From: Malus domestica
Lineage: Eukaryota; Streptophyta; Magnoliopsida; Rosales; Rosaceae
Assembly (NCBI RefSeq): GCF_042453785.1
Contig: NC_091671.1
Coordinates: 34,177,001 to 34,241,000 of the forward strand
Reading direction: 5' to 3'
DNA length: 64,000 bases
Made by a program: the position numbers and the translations under genes. Of the stretch, positions 39,270 through 51,036 are shown in pieces. Each line of letters starts with the position of its first letter. The first letter of the stretch is position 1. The notes beneath the pieces were generated by a model. The model did not search any database. It worked only from the letters and a program-made list of their open reading frames with translations, and was not told where the DNA came from.

Positions 39270-41104
39270 GCTCTCGAGATTCGGAGAACGATGCCTCTTC
39301 AATTTTTGAGAAAGCAATCATGTTGGGGGTCTGACTCTCGAGATTCGGAGAGCAGTGTCTCTTCGATTTTTGAGGAAGTAATCATGTTGGGAGTCTGGCT
39401 CTCGAGATTCGGAGGGCGGTGCCTCTTCGATTTTGGAGCAAGCAATCTTGTTGGGAGTGTTGTCTCGAATGTGAGTAAAGGTTGGACATGTTTGCTAGTC
39501 TACCTTGCCACGAAGCACAAAGGTTGACACATAGGGACTTTCCAATTATCCAGCAATGGTACTGTTCCTTTACCCTCTCTTCGATTTTGAGAAAGTAGTC
39601 ATGTTGGGAGTCTGGCTCTCGAGATTCGGAGGACGGTGCCTCTTCGATTTTGGAGCAAGCAATCTTGTTGGGACTGTTTTCTCGAATGTGAGTAAAGGTT
39701 GGGCATGTTTGCTAGTCTACCTTGCCACGAAGCACAGAGGTTGACACACAGGGACTTTCCAATTATCCAGCAGTGGTACTGTTCCTTTACCCTTGTGGGT
39801 AATAATATGGTAGCTAGACCTTCAAAATTTATGTGTCTAAACTTTGTTAGTGCTGTTTCTTTGCTATTCTTTTACCTTTCTTGGTCAGAGCGATGTAGTG
39901 GGAGCTGCAAGCTTCACGTGCTCAACTTTGGCAGAGAACTTTGGCAAAGTGATCTGTGGTACCCATGAGTTATTGTTGCGTGTGGGAAGTGGGTGATTGA
40001 ACAGTAAGATTCATGTGCTTTCTACTTCACCAGAAGTCTTCGACAGAATGCCCATAATTTCTGCAAAGCTGAGTGTGCGTGTGACAGGTGCTGACAAGGC
40101 TAGAAAAGTAGGTGCCTCTTTGATTTCTGAGATCGGCCCTCGTGGTCTCTGAGCAGCCCAGCTTTTGAGAAAGCGAGCGCCTCTTCGATTGATTCGGAGA
40201 ACGGTGCCTCACCGATTTTTGAGAAAGCAATCATGCTGGGGGTCTGGCTCTCGAGATTCGGGGAGCAGTGTCTCTTCGATTTTTGAGAAAGTAATCATGT
40301 TGGGAGAGTGGCTCTCGAGATTCGGAGGGCGGTGCCTCTTCGATTTTGGAGCAAGCAATCTTGTTGGGAGTGTTTTCTCGAATGTGAGTAAAGGTTGGGC
40401 ATGTTTGCTAGTCTACCTTGCCACGAAGCACAGAGGTTGACACACAGGGACTTTCCAATTATCCAGCAATGGTACTGTTCCTTTACCCTCTCTTCGATTT
40501 TTAAGAAAGTAGTCATGTTGGGAGTCTGGCTCTTTAGATTCGGAGGACGGTGCCTCTTCGATTTTGGAGCAAGCAATCTTATTGGGAGTGTTTTCTCGAA
40601 TGTGAGTAAAGGTTGGGCATGTTTGCTAGTCTACCTTGCCACGAAGCACAGAGGTTGACATACATGGACTTTCCAATTATCCAGCAGTGGTACTGTTCCT
40701 TTACCCTTGTGGGTAATAATATGGTAGCTAGACCTTCAAAATTTATGGGTCTAAACTTTGTTAGTGCTGTTTCTTTGCTATTCTTTTACCCTTCTTGGTC
40801 AGAGCGATGTAGTGGGAGCTGCAAGCTTCACGTGCTCAACTTTGGCAGAGAACTTTGGCAAAGTTATCTGTGGTACCCATGAGCTATTGTTGCGTGTGGG
40901 AAGTGGGTGATTGAACAGTAAGATTCATGTGTTTTCTACTTCCCCAGAAGTCTTTGACAGAATGCCCATAATTTCCGCAAAGCTGAGTGTGCGTGTGACA
41001 GGTGCTGACAAGGCTGGAAAAGTAGGTGCCTCTTCGATTTCTGAGATCGGCCCTCGTGGTCTCTAGGGAGCCCAGCTTTTGAGAAAGCGAGCGCCTCTTC
41101 GATT
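39270..41104 (+). repeat. Higher-order tandem repeat: 913-914 bp unit x2, with ~217 bp inner repeats
   Basis: Markers recur at constant spacing: catgttgggag at 39383, 39600, 40296 and 40514 (217/218 bp within, 913/914 bp between blocks), and gtgggtaataatatgg at 39795 and 40709 (914 bp). Each block contains ctctcgagattcggag, gcctcttcgattttggagc, tctaccttgccacgaagc and aattatccagcag. Confidence 0.85.
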
Positions 41105-41240
41105 TCTGAGATCGGCCTTCGTGGTCTTTGAGCAACCCAACTTTTGAGAAAGCAAACGGCTCTTCGATTTCTGAGATCAACCCTCGTGATCTCTAAGCAG
41201 CCCAGCTTTTGAGAAAGCAAACGCCTCTTCGATTTCTGAG
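41040..41240 (+). repeat. 65-bp tandem repeat, about three copies
   Basis: tctgagatcggcc..gcctcttcgatt starts at 41040, 41105 and 41170, with a partial copy at 41235. The spacing is exactly 65 bp. Confidence 0.85.
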
Positions 41241-41401
41241 CAGGCGCCTCTTTGATTTCTGAAGCTCCGTCGAGTGCAGATTTTTATAGGGGCTGGCATT
41301 AAGTTCCAAAGCACACTTGAATCTCCACCAGTAGAAGCTTCATTCTTGCACTTCTAAGATCTTGATTTGTCCGACCTCTTCTCTCTTCAACACCTTTGAA
41401 A

Positions 41402-42076
41402 ATGTCTGGCCCCTCCGACCGTCGTTTTGACTTGAACCTTGTTGAAGAGGCAGCCCCGCCTTCTCCAGATAACATATGGCGCCCATCCTTCGTCTCCCCA
41501 ACTGGTCCTCTTACCGTTGGGGATTCCGTGATGAAGAATGATATGACCGCTGCGGTGGTGGCCAGGAACCTTCTCACTCCCAAAGATAACAGACTACTTT
41601 CCAAACGGTCTGATGAGTTAGCTGTTAAGGATTCGCTGGCTCTCAGTGTTCAGTGTGCAGGTTCTGTGTCTAATATGGCACAACGCCTATTTGCTCGAAC
41701 CCGCCAAGTTGAATCATTGGCGGCTGAAGTGATGAGTCTCAAACAGGAGATTAGAGGGCTCAAGCATGAGAATAAACAGTTGCACCGGCTCACACATGAC
41801 TATGCTACAAACATGAAAAGGAAGCTTGACCAGATGAAGGAAACTGATGGTCAGGTTTTACTTGATCATCAGAGATTTGTGGGTTTGTTCCAAAGGCATT
41901 TATTGCCTTCGTCTTCTGGGGCTGTACCGCGTAATGAAGCTCCAAATGATCAACCTCTGATGCCTCCTCCTTCTAGGGTTCTGTCCAGTACTGAGGCTCC
42001 AAATGATCCCCCTCCGGTGCCTTCTCTTTCTGGGGCTCTACCGACTGCTGAGACTTCTCCTAAGCAACCTTTGTGA
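41402..42076 (+). CDS. Element-encoded coiled-coil protein (224 aa), function unknown
   Basis: ATG at 41402 (MSGPSDRRFDLNL), TGA at 42074-42076. Residues 1-45 are acidic/Pro-rich. Residues about 85-155 form a heptad-rich coiled coil (VESLAAEVMSLKQEIRGLK, then HENKQLHRL). Residues 175-224 contain three imperfect ~20-residue repeats (SSGAVPRNEAPNDQPLMPPP; SRVLSSTEAPNDPPPVPS; SGALPTAETS). No zinc knuckle, protease or transposase motif is visible. It lies directly after the tandem repeats, with a possible TATA (tttttatagggg) at 41281. I recognise it only as a repetitive, element-associated protein of Rosaceae genomes (memory). It could be a gag-like structural protein or a captured host gene. The intact frame within a decayed repeat region is notable. 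Confidence 0.6.
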   Translation: MSGPSDRRFDLNLVEEAAPPSPDNIWRPSFVSPTGPLTVGDSVMKNDMTAAVVARNLLTPKDNRLLSKRSDELAVKDSLALSVQCAGSVSNMAQRLFARTRQVESLAAEVMSLKQEIRGLKHENKQLHRLTHDYATNMKRKLDQMKETDGQVLLDHQRFVGLFQRHLLPSSSGAVPRNEAPNDQPLMPPPSRVLSSTEAPNDPPPVPSLSGALPTAETSPKQPL

Positions 42077-42336
42077 AGGCTCCCTCTTGTGTGTTTATTT
42101 TGACTCATGTATATGTACATATTTGTAGCTTATCGGGGATATCAATAAATAAGCTTTCCTTCATTTCAACGTATTGTGTTAAATACACCAAAGCCTTCTT
42201 CGCTAAGTTCTTTGAATTTTCTTTTGTTGAAGCTTGTATGTTGAAGCTTTCTGAGTGGAGCATGTAGGTTGGGGTAGTGTTCCCTTAATTTCCCGAGTGA
42301 GGAAAACTTCTTGGTTGGAGACTTGGAAAATCCAAG

Positions 42337-43656
42337 TCACTGAGTGGGATCGGCTATATGAATCTTAGAACGCCATTGTGCTCGATCCTGTGTCATGTCC
42401 TTCGTTAGATCCAAGTACTCTAAGTCTTTTCTTAGAGTCTCTTCCAAAGTTTTCCTAGGTCTTCCTCTACCCCTTCGGCCCTGAACCTCTGTCCCATAGT
42501 CGCATCTTCTAATCGGAGCGTCAGTAGGCCTTCTTTGCACATGTCCAAACCACCGTAACCGATTTTCTCTCATCTTTCCTTCAATTTCGGCTACTCCTAC
42601 TTTACCCCGGATATCCTCATTCCTAATCTTATCCTTTCTCGTGTGCCCACACATCCAACGAAGCATCCTCATCTCCGCTACACCCATTTTGTGTACGTGT
42701 TGATGTTTCACCGCCCAACATTCTGTGCCATACAGCATTGCCGGCCTTATTGCCGTCCTATAAAATTTTCCCTTGAGCTTCAGTGGCATACGGCGGTCAC
42801 ACAACACGCCGGATGCACTCTTCCACTTCATCCATCCAGCTTGTATTCTATGGTTGAGATCTCCATCTAATTCTCCGTTCTTTTGCAAGATAGATCCTAG
42901 GTAACGAAAACGGTCGCTCTTTGGTATTTCTTGATCTCCGATCCTCACCCCTAACTCGTTTTGGCCTCCATTTGCACTGAACTTGCACTCCATATATTCT
43001 GTCTTTGATCGGCTGAGGCGAAGACCTTTAGATTCCAACACTTCTCTCCAAAGGTTAAGCTTTGCATTTACCCCTTCCTGAGTTTCATCTATCAACACTA
43101 TATCGTCTGCGAAAAGCATACACCAAGGAATATCATCTTGAATATGTCCTGTTAACTCATCCATTACCAACGCAAAAAGGTAAGGACTTAAGGATGAGCC
43201 TTAATGTAATCCTACAGTTATGGGAAAGCTTTCGGTTTGTCCTTCATGAGTTCTTACGGCGGTCTTTGCTCCTTCATACATATCCTTTATAGCTTGGATA
43301 TATGCTACTCGTACTCCTTTCTTCTCTAAAATCCTCCAAAGAATGTCTCTTGGGACCCTATCATACGTTTTTTCCAAATCTATAAAGATCATGTGTAAAT
43401 CCTTTTTCCCATCTCTATATCTTTCCATCAATCTTCGTAAGAGATAGATTGCCTCCATGGTTGAGCGCCCTGGCATGAACCCGAATTGGTTGTCCGAAAC
43501 CCGTGTCTCTTGCCTCAATCTATGCTCAATGACTCTCTCCCAGAGCTTCATTGTATGACTCATTAGCTTAATACCCCTATAGTTCATGCAATTTTGACTA
43601 CCATTCAATTTAATTATTATAATAATAATCAAACCCGCAATGCCATCCCTGTACAT
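42337..43656 (-). pseudogene. RTE-type LINE reverse transcriptase, 5'-truncated, one nonsense codon
   Basis: Two minus-strand frames in the same phase, 43201-43656 and 42337-43170, are separated by a single TAA where [13 protein letters not shown] is expected (CAA to TAA). Motifs: [56 protein letters not shown] (catalytic FADD), RYLGSILQ, and the same C-terminal end as 37268-37860. The stop is at 42337-42339. The endonuclease domain and 5' end are missing beyond about 43610. The (TTG)n tail is absent, cut at the junction with the neighbouring element. Confidence 0.88.
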
Positions 43657-44270
43657 TTAAAGGGACCAAAGTAAGGAGAGATGTCAATTTTAGGGACAAC
43701 ATAGATAAATATTGGAATTGAGGCACCAAAACAGTCAGTCATCGTACACTCCACTCGCTTTTCTTTTTTTTTCTTCTTCAAGAGCGGGATGACCATTTTG
43801 GAGTGTCGAGCCAGTACCGGCTCACTTTACTACGGAATACACAGCAACTTAAGCGACCTATCATATTCTCTTCTTCTTTTCCTTCCCTATTCAAATGACA
43901 TGCAGGCCAAATGACGAGAGAGACGAGAGGAGAGAAACCGAAAAATAGGTTCATTTCATAATAAGATTCTAAAGATCTGGAATTTCTACTCCTCTACAAT
44001 TAGTTACCGAAAAGTTTGATGAAAATTCAGGCCGGATTTTCAGCTTGACCATTTCAGTAAAACTATATTCCGGGCCGACAATTGCAGAATGGAAGTTTCA
44101 GTTCAGAGCAATCCCATCCATGCTATATACATTATCCCAAAACATATTTACGCCGACCGGATAGATTCCATGAAAGACGCTCTAATAATTAAGTTTAAAA
44201 CTTTTTGACCAAAAAAATCTCACCTCTTAGATGTTTGACATAAGAGTCGAGGTCTTGAAAAATCACTTTT
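43657..44270. other. 3' flank of the E2 gene, no gene seen
   Basis: No coding signal. It probably contains the 3' UTR and polyadenylation region of the minus-strand gene that follows. Confidence 0.45.
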
Positions 44271-47200
44271 TCAACATGAAATCATTGATGTTGCAGCCTG
44301 AGGCATACTCGCAGTTTGGTTGTTCTCAGATGTTGCTGGTGATATGAATCTCTCACAATCCTTGACCCCGATTCTTGTGAACTCCGCGACGAGCATAGGC
44401 AGATGGTCGGCAACAGAACCCTTGAACCGCTGTGAGCAGCTCTTGTCACCCTCATCAACATCTTGAACACCACCTTTGACCAGACACCCCACTTGAGCAC
44501 CATCCATATATGCTTTGCATGCCACCAGAATGTCACGAGCACGATTGTAGAAATGGCCCAGGACAAGATCCTCAAAATGCTGCATCCAGATATAAGTTAT
44601 AACTGAGACCTTAAATGTTGCATGACGTAGGACAGAGTAGGGCAGCGGAATATAGATAGTTTAGCAGAAGCAAAAATACAGAAAACTAAAATTAAAACAA
44701 CAGTAAAGGATAACTGGAAGTGTGCCAATTTTGCCTAAAGCAGCAGTTTTGGCTGCTAACTGGGCAATATGACAAAATGATCATTAGAAAAAAAAATTGT
44801 CAATAACACCAAATATTTTCCGCTCATAGGTGCTATTTGCTTGTGTAGTCGACAACATCAACTGCTTAGTTTGTAAAAAAGCAATTCTCTAATTTCTGGA
44901 CAGAAATTACAATAAACTGATTGTATAATGAATTGGCAAACAGGATCTTTGAAGTTTTCACTCTTATCATTCATTAGCATAGAAAATCATTCTAATGGAA
45001 GTGATTTTCACACAACCCTTTTAGCTTCTCTCACACACCCTCTATATTTCTGGCCATCGGAATTGAATAAATCAAACTGAAACAATGGATAGAATTAAAT
45101 AGGGGTATGTGAGAGGCTTAAATAGGGGTATGTGAGATGCTAAAATGGGTGTGTGCTTATCATTTCCCTACCAATTACTCAAAAATGATGCCTCTGACAC
45201 TTTCTTTCTATATGCTCAATACAAAAACTGCAATGCTGCATTTGGATAAGTGAGTGACAATATTTAAAAGATGGGCTTATTCTCAGAAATAGTTAAGTTT
45301 CTTGTTATGGAGGAAGTGACATCAAGCATGATGGAATGTAAAAGATATGTGTCGGTGGCCATGTGGCTGGTGGCAGTGACAGTGGGTGGTAGCAGCAGCG
45401 GTTATGGAGGAACTGACATCAAGGGTGATGGGAACGAGGTGATGATAATCGGTGGGGGCAGGGTTGAGGGTTGTGGCAACGTCAGCAGAAAAGTGGAGAA
45501 GTGAGTAGTTTTAGTAATTGTGGCGGCAACAGTAGAGGTTGGGTGGTAACAGTGGAGATGTGGTGGTGGTTGGGGTTGCTGTTGAAATTTTGTTAAACAC
45601 TAACTGTCTTGGAATTTAGTAAATAACAACTATTTATCTGGAAATTTAAAGCCAGTGTTAATGACCCTAATTCCAGATCTGTTTACATTTTGAATTTCAA
45701 AATTTCCTTGATGCCAAACAAGAAATTACAGATAGTCACTTCTGAAACTCTGACTTCCCCCTAAACACCTAGTTCAATCCTATCATCCTAGGTTCCTAAT
45801 ACACTGCAAATTCCAGAAGGAGCGACATGATGAGTTTGAAATGAAATAAAAAAACTTCAGTGAGGAAACAGTTTTAGAAAAGAAAGGAAAATTTTGCATT
45901 TTCAGAAATTCAAGATTATTTTTGTTTAACATTTCAGGGAACTTAGCATTCATTGATATGTTCAGTCTGATTATTCTGAACGTTTCAAAAACATTCTACT
46001 CCGTTTCAGGTATTGATGCACATGAATCATTATTCAAAAACTATAACCAAAATGCCAAGCAGATAATCTAAAATGCTTCACACCAATCTCACACTGCAAA
46101 AGGACTGAACATAGTCCAGAGTATCAGGAGAATGGAGAAAGAAAAAAAAATTTACCTTTGGAGGTTTCCTCATGGTGTACACCATTGTCTTTAACGAAAG
46201 GATGAATGTATTCTCATTGTACTCCTCGGACATCTTTTCACCAGCTTCTGAACCATTCATACTTGCACATCCAGGCTCATTAAAGTAGGGTTTTGTGTTC
46301 AAGATAAGCCCTTGTATAGAGACCAAAACTTGTAGCATGGTTGACACACCCGGGAGCCACTTCTCATTCTTGTTCCCAGACCAGGTATTAAGAAGGCTGA
46401 GGCATACTTTTCCACAATTGTACAAATTTGGATTTAATCGAAGGCCACCAGAGTGGTAGTAAACATTCTGCATAACCAAGTTCCCAGTTAGGCCAAAGAT
46501 GCAAACAGATATAAATCAATTCTAAGCGTTCGAATTATCACACACCGGTGGTACATTGGGATAGCCACTGGGGAAGCAAACATCAAAGAAGAAGAGACCA
46601 TCATGGTAAGGAGTACCCTCCGCCCCAATAATTACAGCTCTCAAAAGATCCATTCTTGTCTCATAAGCTCTAACAAATATTGTATCTGTGGATGTCATTA
46701 AAAAAAGGGGTAAGTGCACCTAAGTTTCTATAGTACAAACAACCATCCAAAAACTATATCCCATATATTCTCAATTCCAACTTTCAGTGCAAAATCAATT
46801 AATTACAGCAGTCAGCATCATGAAACAACCGGTGCAAAAATTTGATAAAAATGAATAGGCTAAGAATGGGAAAACTTCACTACCATTAATTCAAAACAGT
46901 TATTTAAAAGAAAATTCCAAATAAAAAAACAGAACAACTCACCAGGCAAATCCTTCTCCAGGATCTTCCACTCTTCCTGAATTCTCTTTGCCCAATTCTT
47001 TGGTGGCTTCAGAACGAGTAAAAATAAAACATAATAAGATAGGGAATTACAAAAGAAAACAAAATAATTGCATTAACTAAATCATCCAAAATTTACCTGC
47101 TTTGTTGAATAACCACGCTTAATATAGTGATGGTCTGAATGATCTTCAACTGTATCAAATTGTTTGAAACCCTGAAACTTAAGTATAATTTCATCCATTT

Positions 47201-49589
47201 CCATGGCAGAAATTTTCCTCCCAGGGCTTGTTGAAATGCCTCCTGGAACAAGATTATTCTGAATTTGCGCATTAGGAATCCAAGGACTACCTGCTACTTC
47301 CCCAGGAGGATATGCTGAACCCAATGGATCGTAGAAGCTTGAATTAAATGGCATGGTATTAAATTTGGAAATGGGCCCAGGCCACCCAGGAACGGGCATG
47401 GGTTTAAAAGAAGCACTTGAACCCTTTTTCTTTAGAATGTTATGAAAATACGATGCAGAAGATGTGTCAGCTTCGGAACCAAGCTTCATTGCATCAAAGT
47501 GATTCGTTGAACCATTTGAAGAAGCTAGCTTCTTTTTGGGCTGGAGTCCTAAAAGCCATTGAGACTTTGATGACTCTTTACCAACTGGGAAATTAGGAGC
47601 ACTCCCTTGATGTTGCAAAGCAGGTTGTTTCTTTTTACCCCTGGCAGTTTTTGGAAGTTTCCATGCTGATGATAGATTCACTTCAGGTGGGTGGGCAGTA
47701 CTATCAATTTGGGTCTTCAAGCTTGAACTACCCCTAAAAAGTGGCTTCTTGCTGAAATGATCAGGCTCTGGTTGCATTTGAAATGTCTTATCGACAGAAA
47801 TAATTCCAGAAATTGATTTAACTTTACTTTTAGAAGGATCAGACAACCAAGGAATAGGTGCCTCTATTCCAGGGGGGATATCCACATTATCAAAATGGGC
47901 TTGCAATTGGGCATACTCATCGACGTCCATAAACTCATCAAGAAAAAAATCAGCAAAGTCGTCATCTTCATATGATAAATCAGAAGTATGACCATCTAAG
48001 TTGATCACGTTAGCTGGGACAAAACTCTTAGCAGCTTCAATCCCATTCGCTGACCCAGGGGTTGTCATACCAGGAGGGCCAAAATAGCTATTGACCTCAG
48101 CTTCCTGAAAATACTAGTAATATCATAATGCAAATATGTTAAGAATGCTAAAGCTACAATTGAATATTTATCATTCAACAAAATGACAACAGCCATAGAG
48201 TGTCATTCAAGTCAATAATACACCTTATCTTGATGATCATGGTAGCCATCTGAAGAGCTTCTTATTGCCTTCCCTTTGCCACTTCTATCAACTCTATCAT
48301 CGATAATCATTGCAGCGACTGGATCTTCATCTTCGTCAATTTCAATCACATCATACTGAAGAACCTAAAAAGGATTAACCACAACACATACCTGTTCAGA
48401 CTGACTGAATTCCAACCAATGCCAGAAAACAACAATTCAAAAAAAAAAAAAAAAAAACAAACAAACAAACAAACAAACAAAGGCATCCTACAAAAATGTT
48501 ACCAATTAGTTGCAAAATACAAATGAGGAACAAAAACTTTGGATGGAATAGGGGTTATAAGCACAAAAGTAGGACATGAAAACCTCTTCACAAAGTATGA
48601 GAACCACATTCAATTGAAAACTGAAATGCTTGATTTTAATTCTGTAACCATCACCAAGCTTGAACACTATATAGCAACAGATGTATTCAATTCTTATAAA
48701 TCTATATTTATACGATTATAACCAGTAAAAGTCATCGAATAAAACGGAAAAAGGCAATGCCTGCAAAGGCACACCTTCATCGGGCCCAGAAAAACATAGA
48801 TGATGGTTACAGTAAACCCGGCGCCATGCATGCGATCATGGGAAGGAAATTGAACAAAAGGCAAACTGATAACGCGGAACGGAAGCTCAATGTCCTCATT
48901 ATACACAGGACTGCCAATAAATTGTTCAAAATTGTAAACAACAACGGGTGCAGTGAATGAGCTTGTGACAATGCTTTAGCAATACCCCAAAAAACTTCAA
49001 TCTTTCAGGAAATTAGGAACAAATGAATACCATAACCAAACAAATTGCTAAAAATCCCTAGAACAAAATTAACTAAAAATTTGAAAAATTGGGCAATTAA
49101 GTGCCAAGATTTTATACCAATGTTCCAATCAACTCGTATTAGCCCGAAATCAAATGGACCAAAAAATCCAAAATTGAATTGTGATCAGTGATCAAGACGG
49201 TAACTTGATCAATCAAAGCAGATTACCAGCTCCCAAAAATACTAATCTCATCACAAGTGCATGATCGAACCAGGTAAATCACAAGAACCATCGAAGATTG
49301 AGTTATCGATTGATCAAACGACAGAGAAATCGTACCTCTTTGAGTTTGAGCTTCTGAAATTTCGGGGCCCGGGTAATCGGAGTAGCCGGAGGCGAAATCT
49401 CTACGACGTCCTCGGAATCCATGCACCCAGAACCGCTATCGGAAGACAAACGCTTCTTCCTGTTTGGAGCGAGAGAAAATTAGAGAAAATAGAGAGAGAG
49501 AGAGAGAGAGTTTTGTTCTTTTGAAAATTGAGTGAGAGTAAGTACTTGGAATTCCGAGGTGTTTTTATATGTAACGGCGGCGGCTCCAT
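44271..49589 (-). CDS. UBC25: PHO2-family ubiquitin-conjugating enzyme E2, eight coding exons (713 aa)
   Basis: Exons (minus strand, 5' to 3'): 49589-49546, 49459-49336, 48364-48224, 48104-47097, 47006-46943, 46685-46546, 46467-46156, 44579-44271. All junctions are GT..AG and phases match, giving 2142 nt. The start is ATG 49587-49589 (MEPPPLHIKTP); an alternative is the in-frame ATG at 49420-49422. The long N-terminal region (1-440) is acidic and low-complexity. The UBC fold spans about 443-600: NWAKRIQEEW, YHDGLFFFDVCFPSGYP, then LRLNPNLYNCGKVCLSLLNTW. Catalytic Cys is about residue 529, eight after the NPN (Asn replaces the usual His of HPN). This matches the large E2s UBC23-26/PHO2. E2s accept ubiquitin from E1 as a thioester and pass it to substrates or E3s. 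The closest I recall is Arabidopsis UBC25/PFU1. Intron 7 is 1.6 kb and gene-free. Very likely functional. Confidence 0.9.
48439..48480. repeat. Poly-A and (CAAA)n microsatellite in an E2 intron
   Basis: A run of A is followed by about six copies of caaa, within the intron between 48365 and 49335. No coding effect is expected. Confidence 0.85.
49486..49511. repeat. (GA)n microsatellite in the first E2 intron
   Basis: agagagag run; on the coding strand this is a CT-rich tract just before the acceptor at 49460, so it may serve as the polypyrimidine tract. Confidence 0.8.
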
Positions 49590-50792
49590 TGGGAGCGGCT
49601 GTTCTGACTTGAAGTCGGTTTTGTTTTAGATGCAAAAGCAAAAGGGCAACCAAATAAAAGGGGTTTCAGCGGCTGAGAAAACCGGCGGCGGCTCGGAGGC
49701 TCAGCGGCTGGGTTTTGGCAGAATGGGTTCGCGCCTTGTCAAGGAAGATCAACATAAATTACGACGACGACGACCAAAAGAGTGTGTTTGTGTGTGCGTG
49801 AGTGGGAGTGTTCCCTTTCCTATCATATTACACGTTTTGCGCCTCGAATTACCATTTATACCCCTGCTTCCTCCACACACAAACCACAGCCTTTGGGCTG
49901 TTTTTGGAGAAGTAAAATGACAGCGTTTGATTCAATAAAATAATGTCATGCGAATTAGGTTAACGTATTTTATTATTTTATGCATCATATGGTATATACG
50001 ATTCATTTAAAACAATCTAATAACTTCTCACTTAATTCTACGTTCTAGTAATTTTTTTTATTTACTCGTAAATAAGATATCTTAAATTTAAATCAAATTA
50101 TTATGACTAGTCTATTGTAAGGTTTAGCTGACTTTCTTACTCGTTAGTGTAGCTAATATCGTATTGTATTAAAAAATTGCTTTCTTGACTTCAGCTTTCC
50201 AATTCTTCTTTAGTACCTAGAACACCATTTGCAGTTGTACAAAGGCATTAAATTTGATTATGGCTCGTTTGGTAGTAGCTTTAAAATTATTGAAATGTTT
50301 TTAGAAAATGTTTTTTTTTTGTTCTAAAAACACTTGAATTGTTTTCTATAAGAAGTAACAATTATGTATTTTTTGCAGCAAACGCTTCAAGTAATTTTTG
50401 AAAATCTTTTTGCATTTTGAGCAAATATTGATTTTGAAAATATTTTTCACTCGTACGCTTCCATACAAGTTCTCAATAATTTTAAATTGACGATCGATAT
50501 CGGTTAATTTGATCTTAGGCCCAAAAATACGCAAATGTACACAGGTACAGAAGAAAAAAGGGTATTTGGCTCGTGCGCCTTCTGGTTGTTCTTCCTGTTG
50601 TGTCACATCACCTATTGTGGGAAAAAAACAAAAATCAACTTGGGCTGCACGTCTCTTCTACTGCGAATGGGAATTTGACATTTGACAGTGAGGCTGGTTC
50701 ACGTGTTGACGTGGCGGCTTCTCAGCCCTTTTGGAATGACAACATCACCATTCTCCAAGCAACTGTCATCTGGCTATTGCAATTGGTAACCC
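49590..50792. other. Upstream region of the E2 gene, no gene supported
   Basis: 49590-49900 would hold promoter and 5' UTR of the minus-strand E2 gene. A frame at about 50610-50790 (VSSTANGNLTFDSEAGSR..) looks protein-like but matches nothing I know and runs into the MITE. Confidence 0.4.
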
Positions 50793-51036
50793 TTTTTTCA
50801 AGGAGGGAGGTGGATTGTCTACCCTTCTATTTCTATACTTTTCTCATTCATTTTTGTTTGTGTGATCACGGTTAAGTCACGTTAATATTTTATATTGATT
50901 ATTTTTATAAAAATAATAAAACAAAAAGTAATAAGAATATAAAATGTTGACGTGGCTTAACTGTGATCATACAAAACAGAAGGGAATGAGAAGAGTATGG
51001 AAATGAGAGGGCAAACAACACACCTCCTTTCTCAAG
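50793..51036. mobile_element. Fold-back MITE with arms of about 110 bp
   Basis: The left arm (aaggagggaggtggattg ... tgtgatcacggttaagtcacg ... aatattttatatt) is inverted in the right arm (aatataaaatgttgacgtgg, cttaactgtgatcata ... cacacctcctttctcaag), around a short AT-rich centre near 50905. No ORF. Confidence 0.75.

Larger units (their letters stand above)
37890..42330 (+). mobile_element. LARD-like non-autonomous retroelement with internal repeats and a coiled-coil ORF
   Basis: The left part (~37904-38100) has gtatataaatgg and the plant-LTR-like phrases gatgtacgtggttcaccc and ggctacgtccacgg. It is followed by repeated gatatgggatacttttgctt motifs (38460, 38620, 38935), a higher-order tandem repeat (39270-41104), 65-bp repeats (41040-41240) and the ORF at 41402-42076. 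No pol is present. A matching second LTR was not found, so boundaries are approximate. LINE fragments lie on both sides. Confidence 0.55.

Noticed and set aside
45271..45504. 77-codon Gly/Val-rich frame in the large E2 intron
   Set aside because: Lies within intron 7, low complexity (ggtggt repeats), no homologue recognised.
49223..49426. MHGFRGRRRDF.. minus-strand frame at the E2 start
   Set aside because: Out of phase with the spliced E2 coding sequence; the correct exon in this place is 49336-49459.
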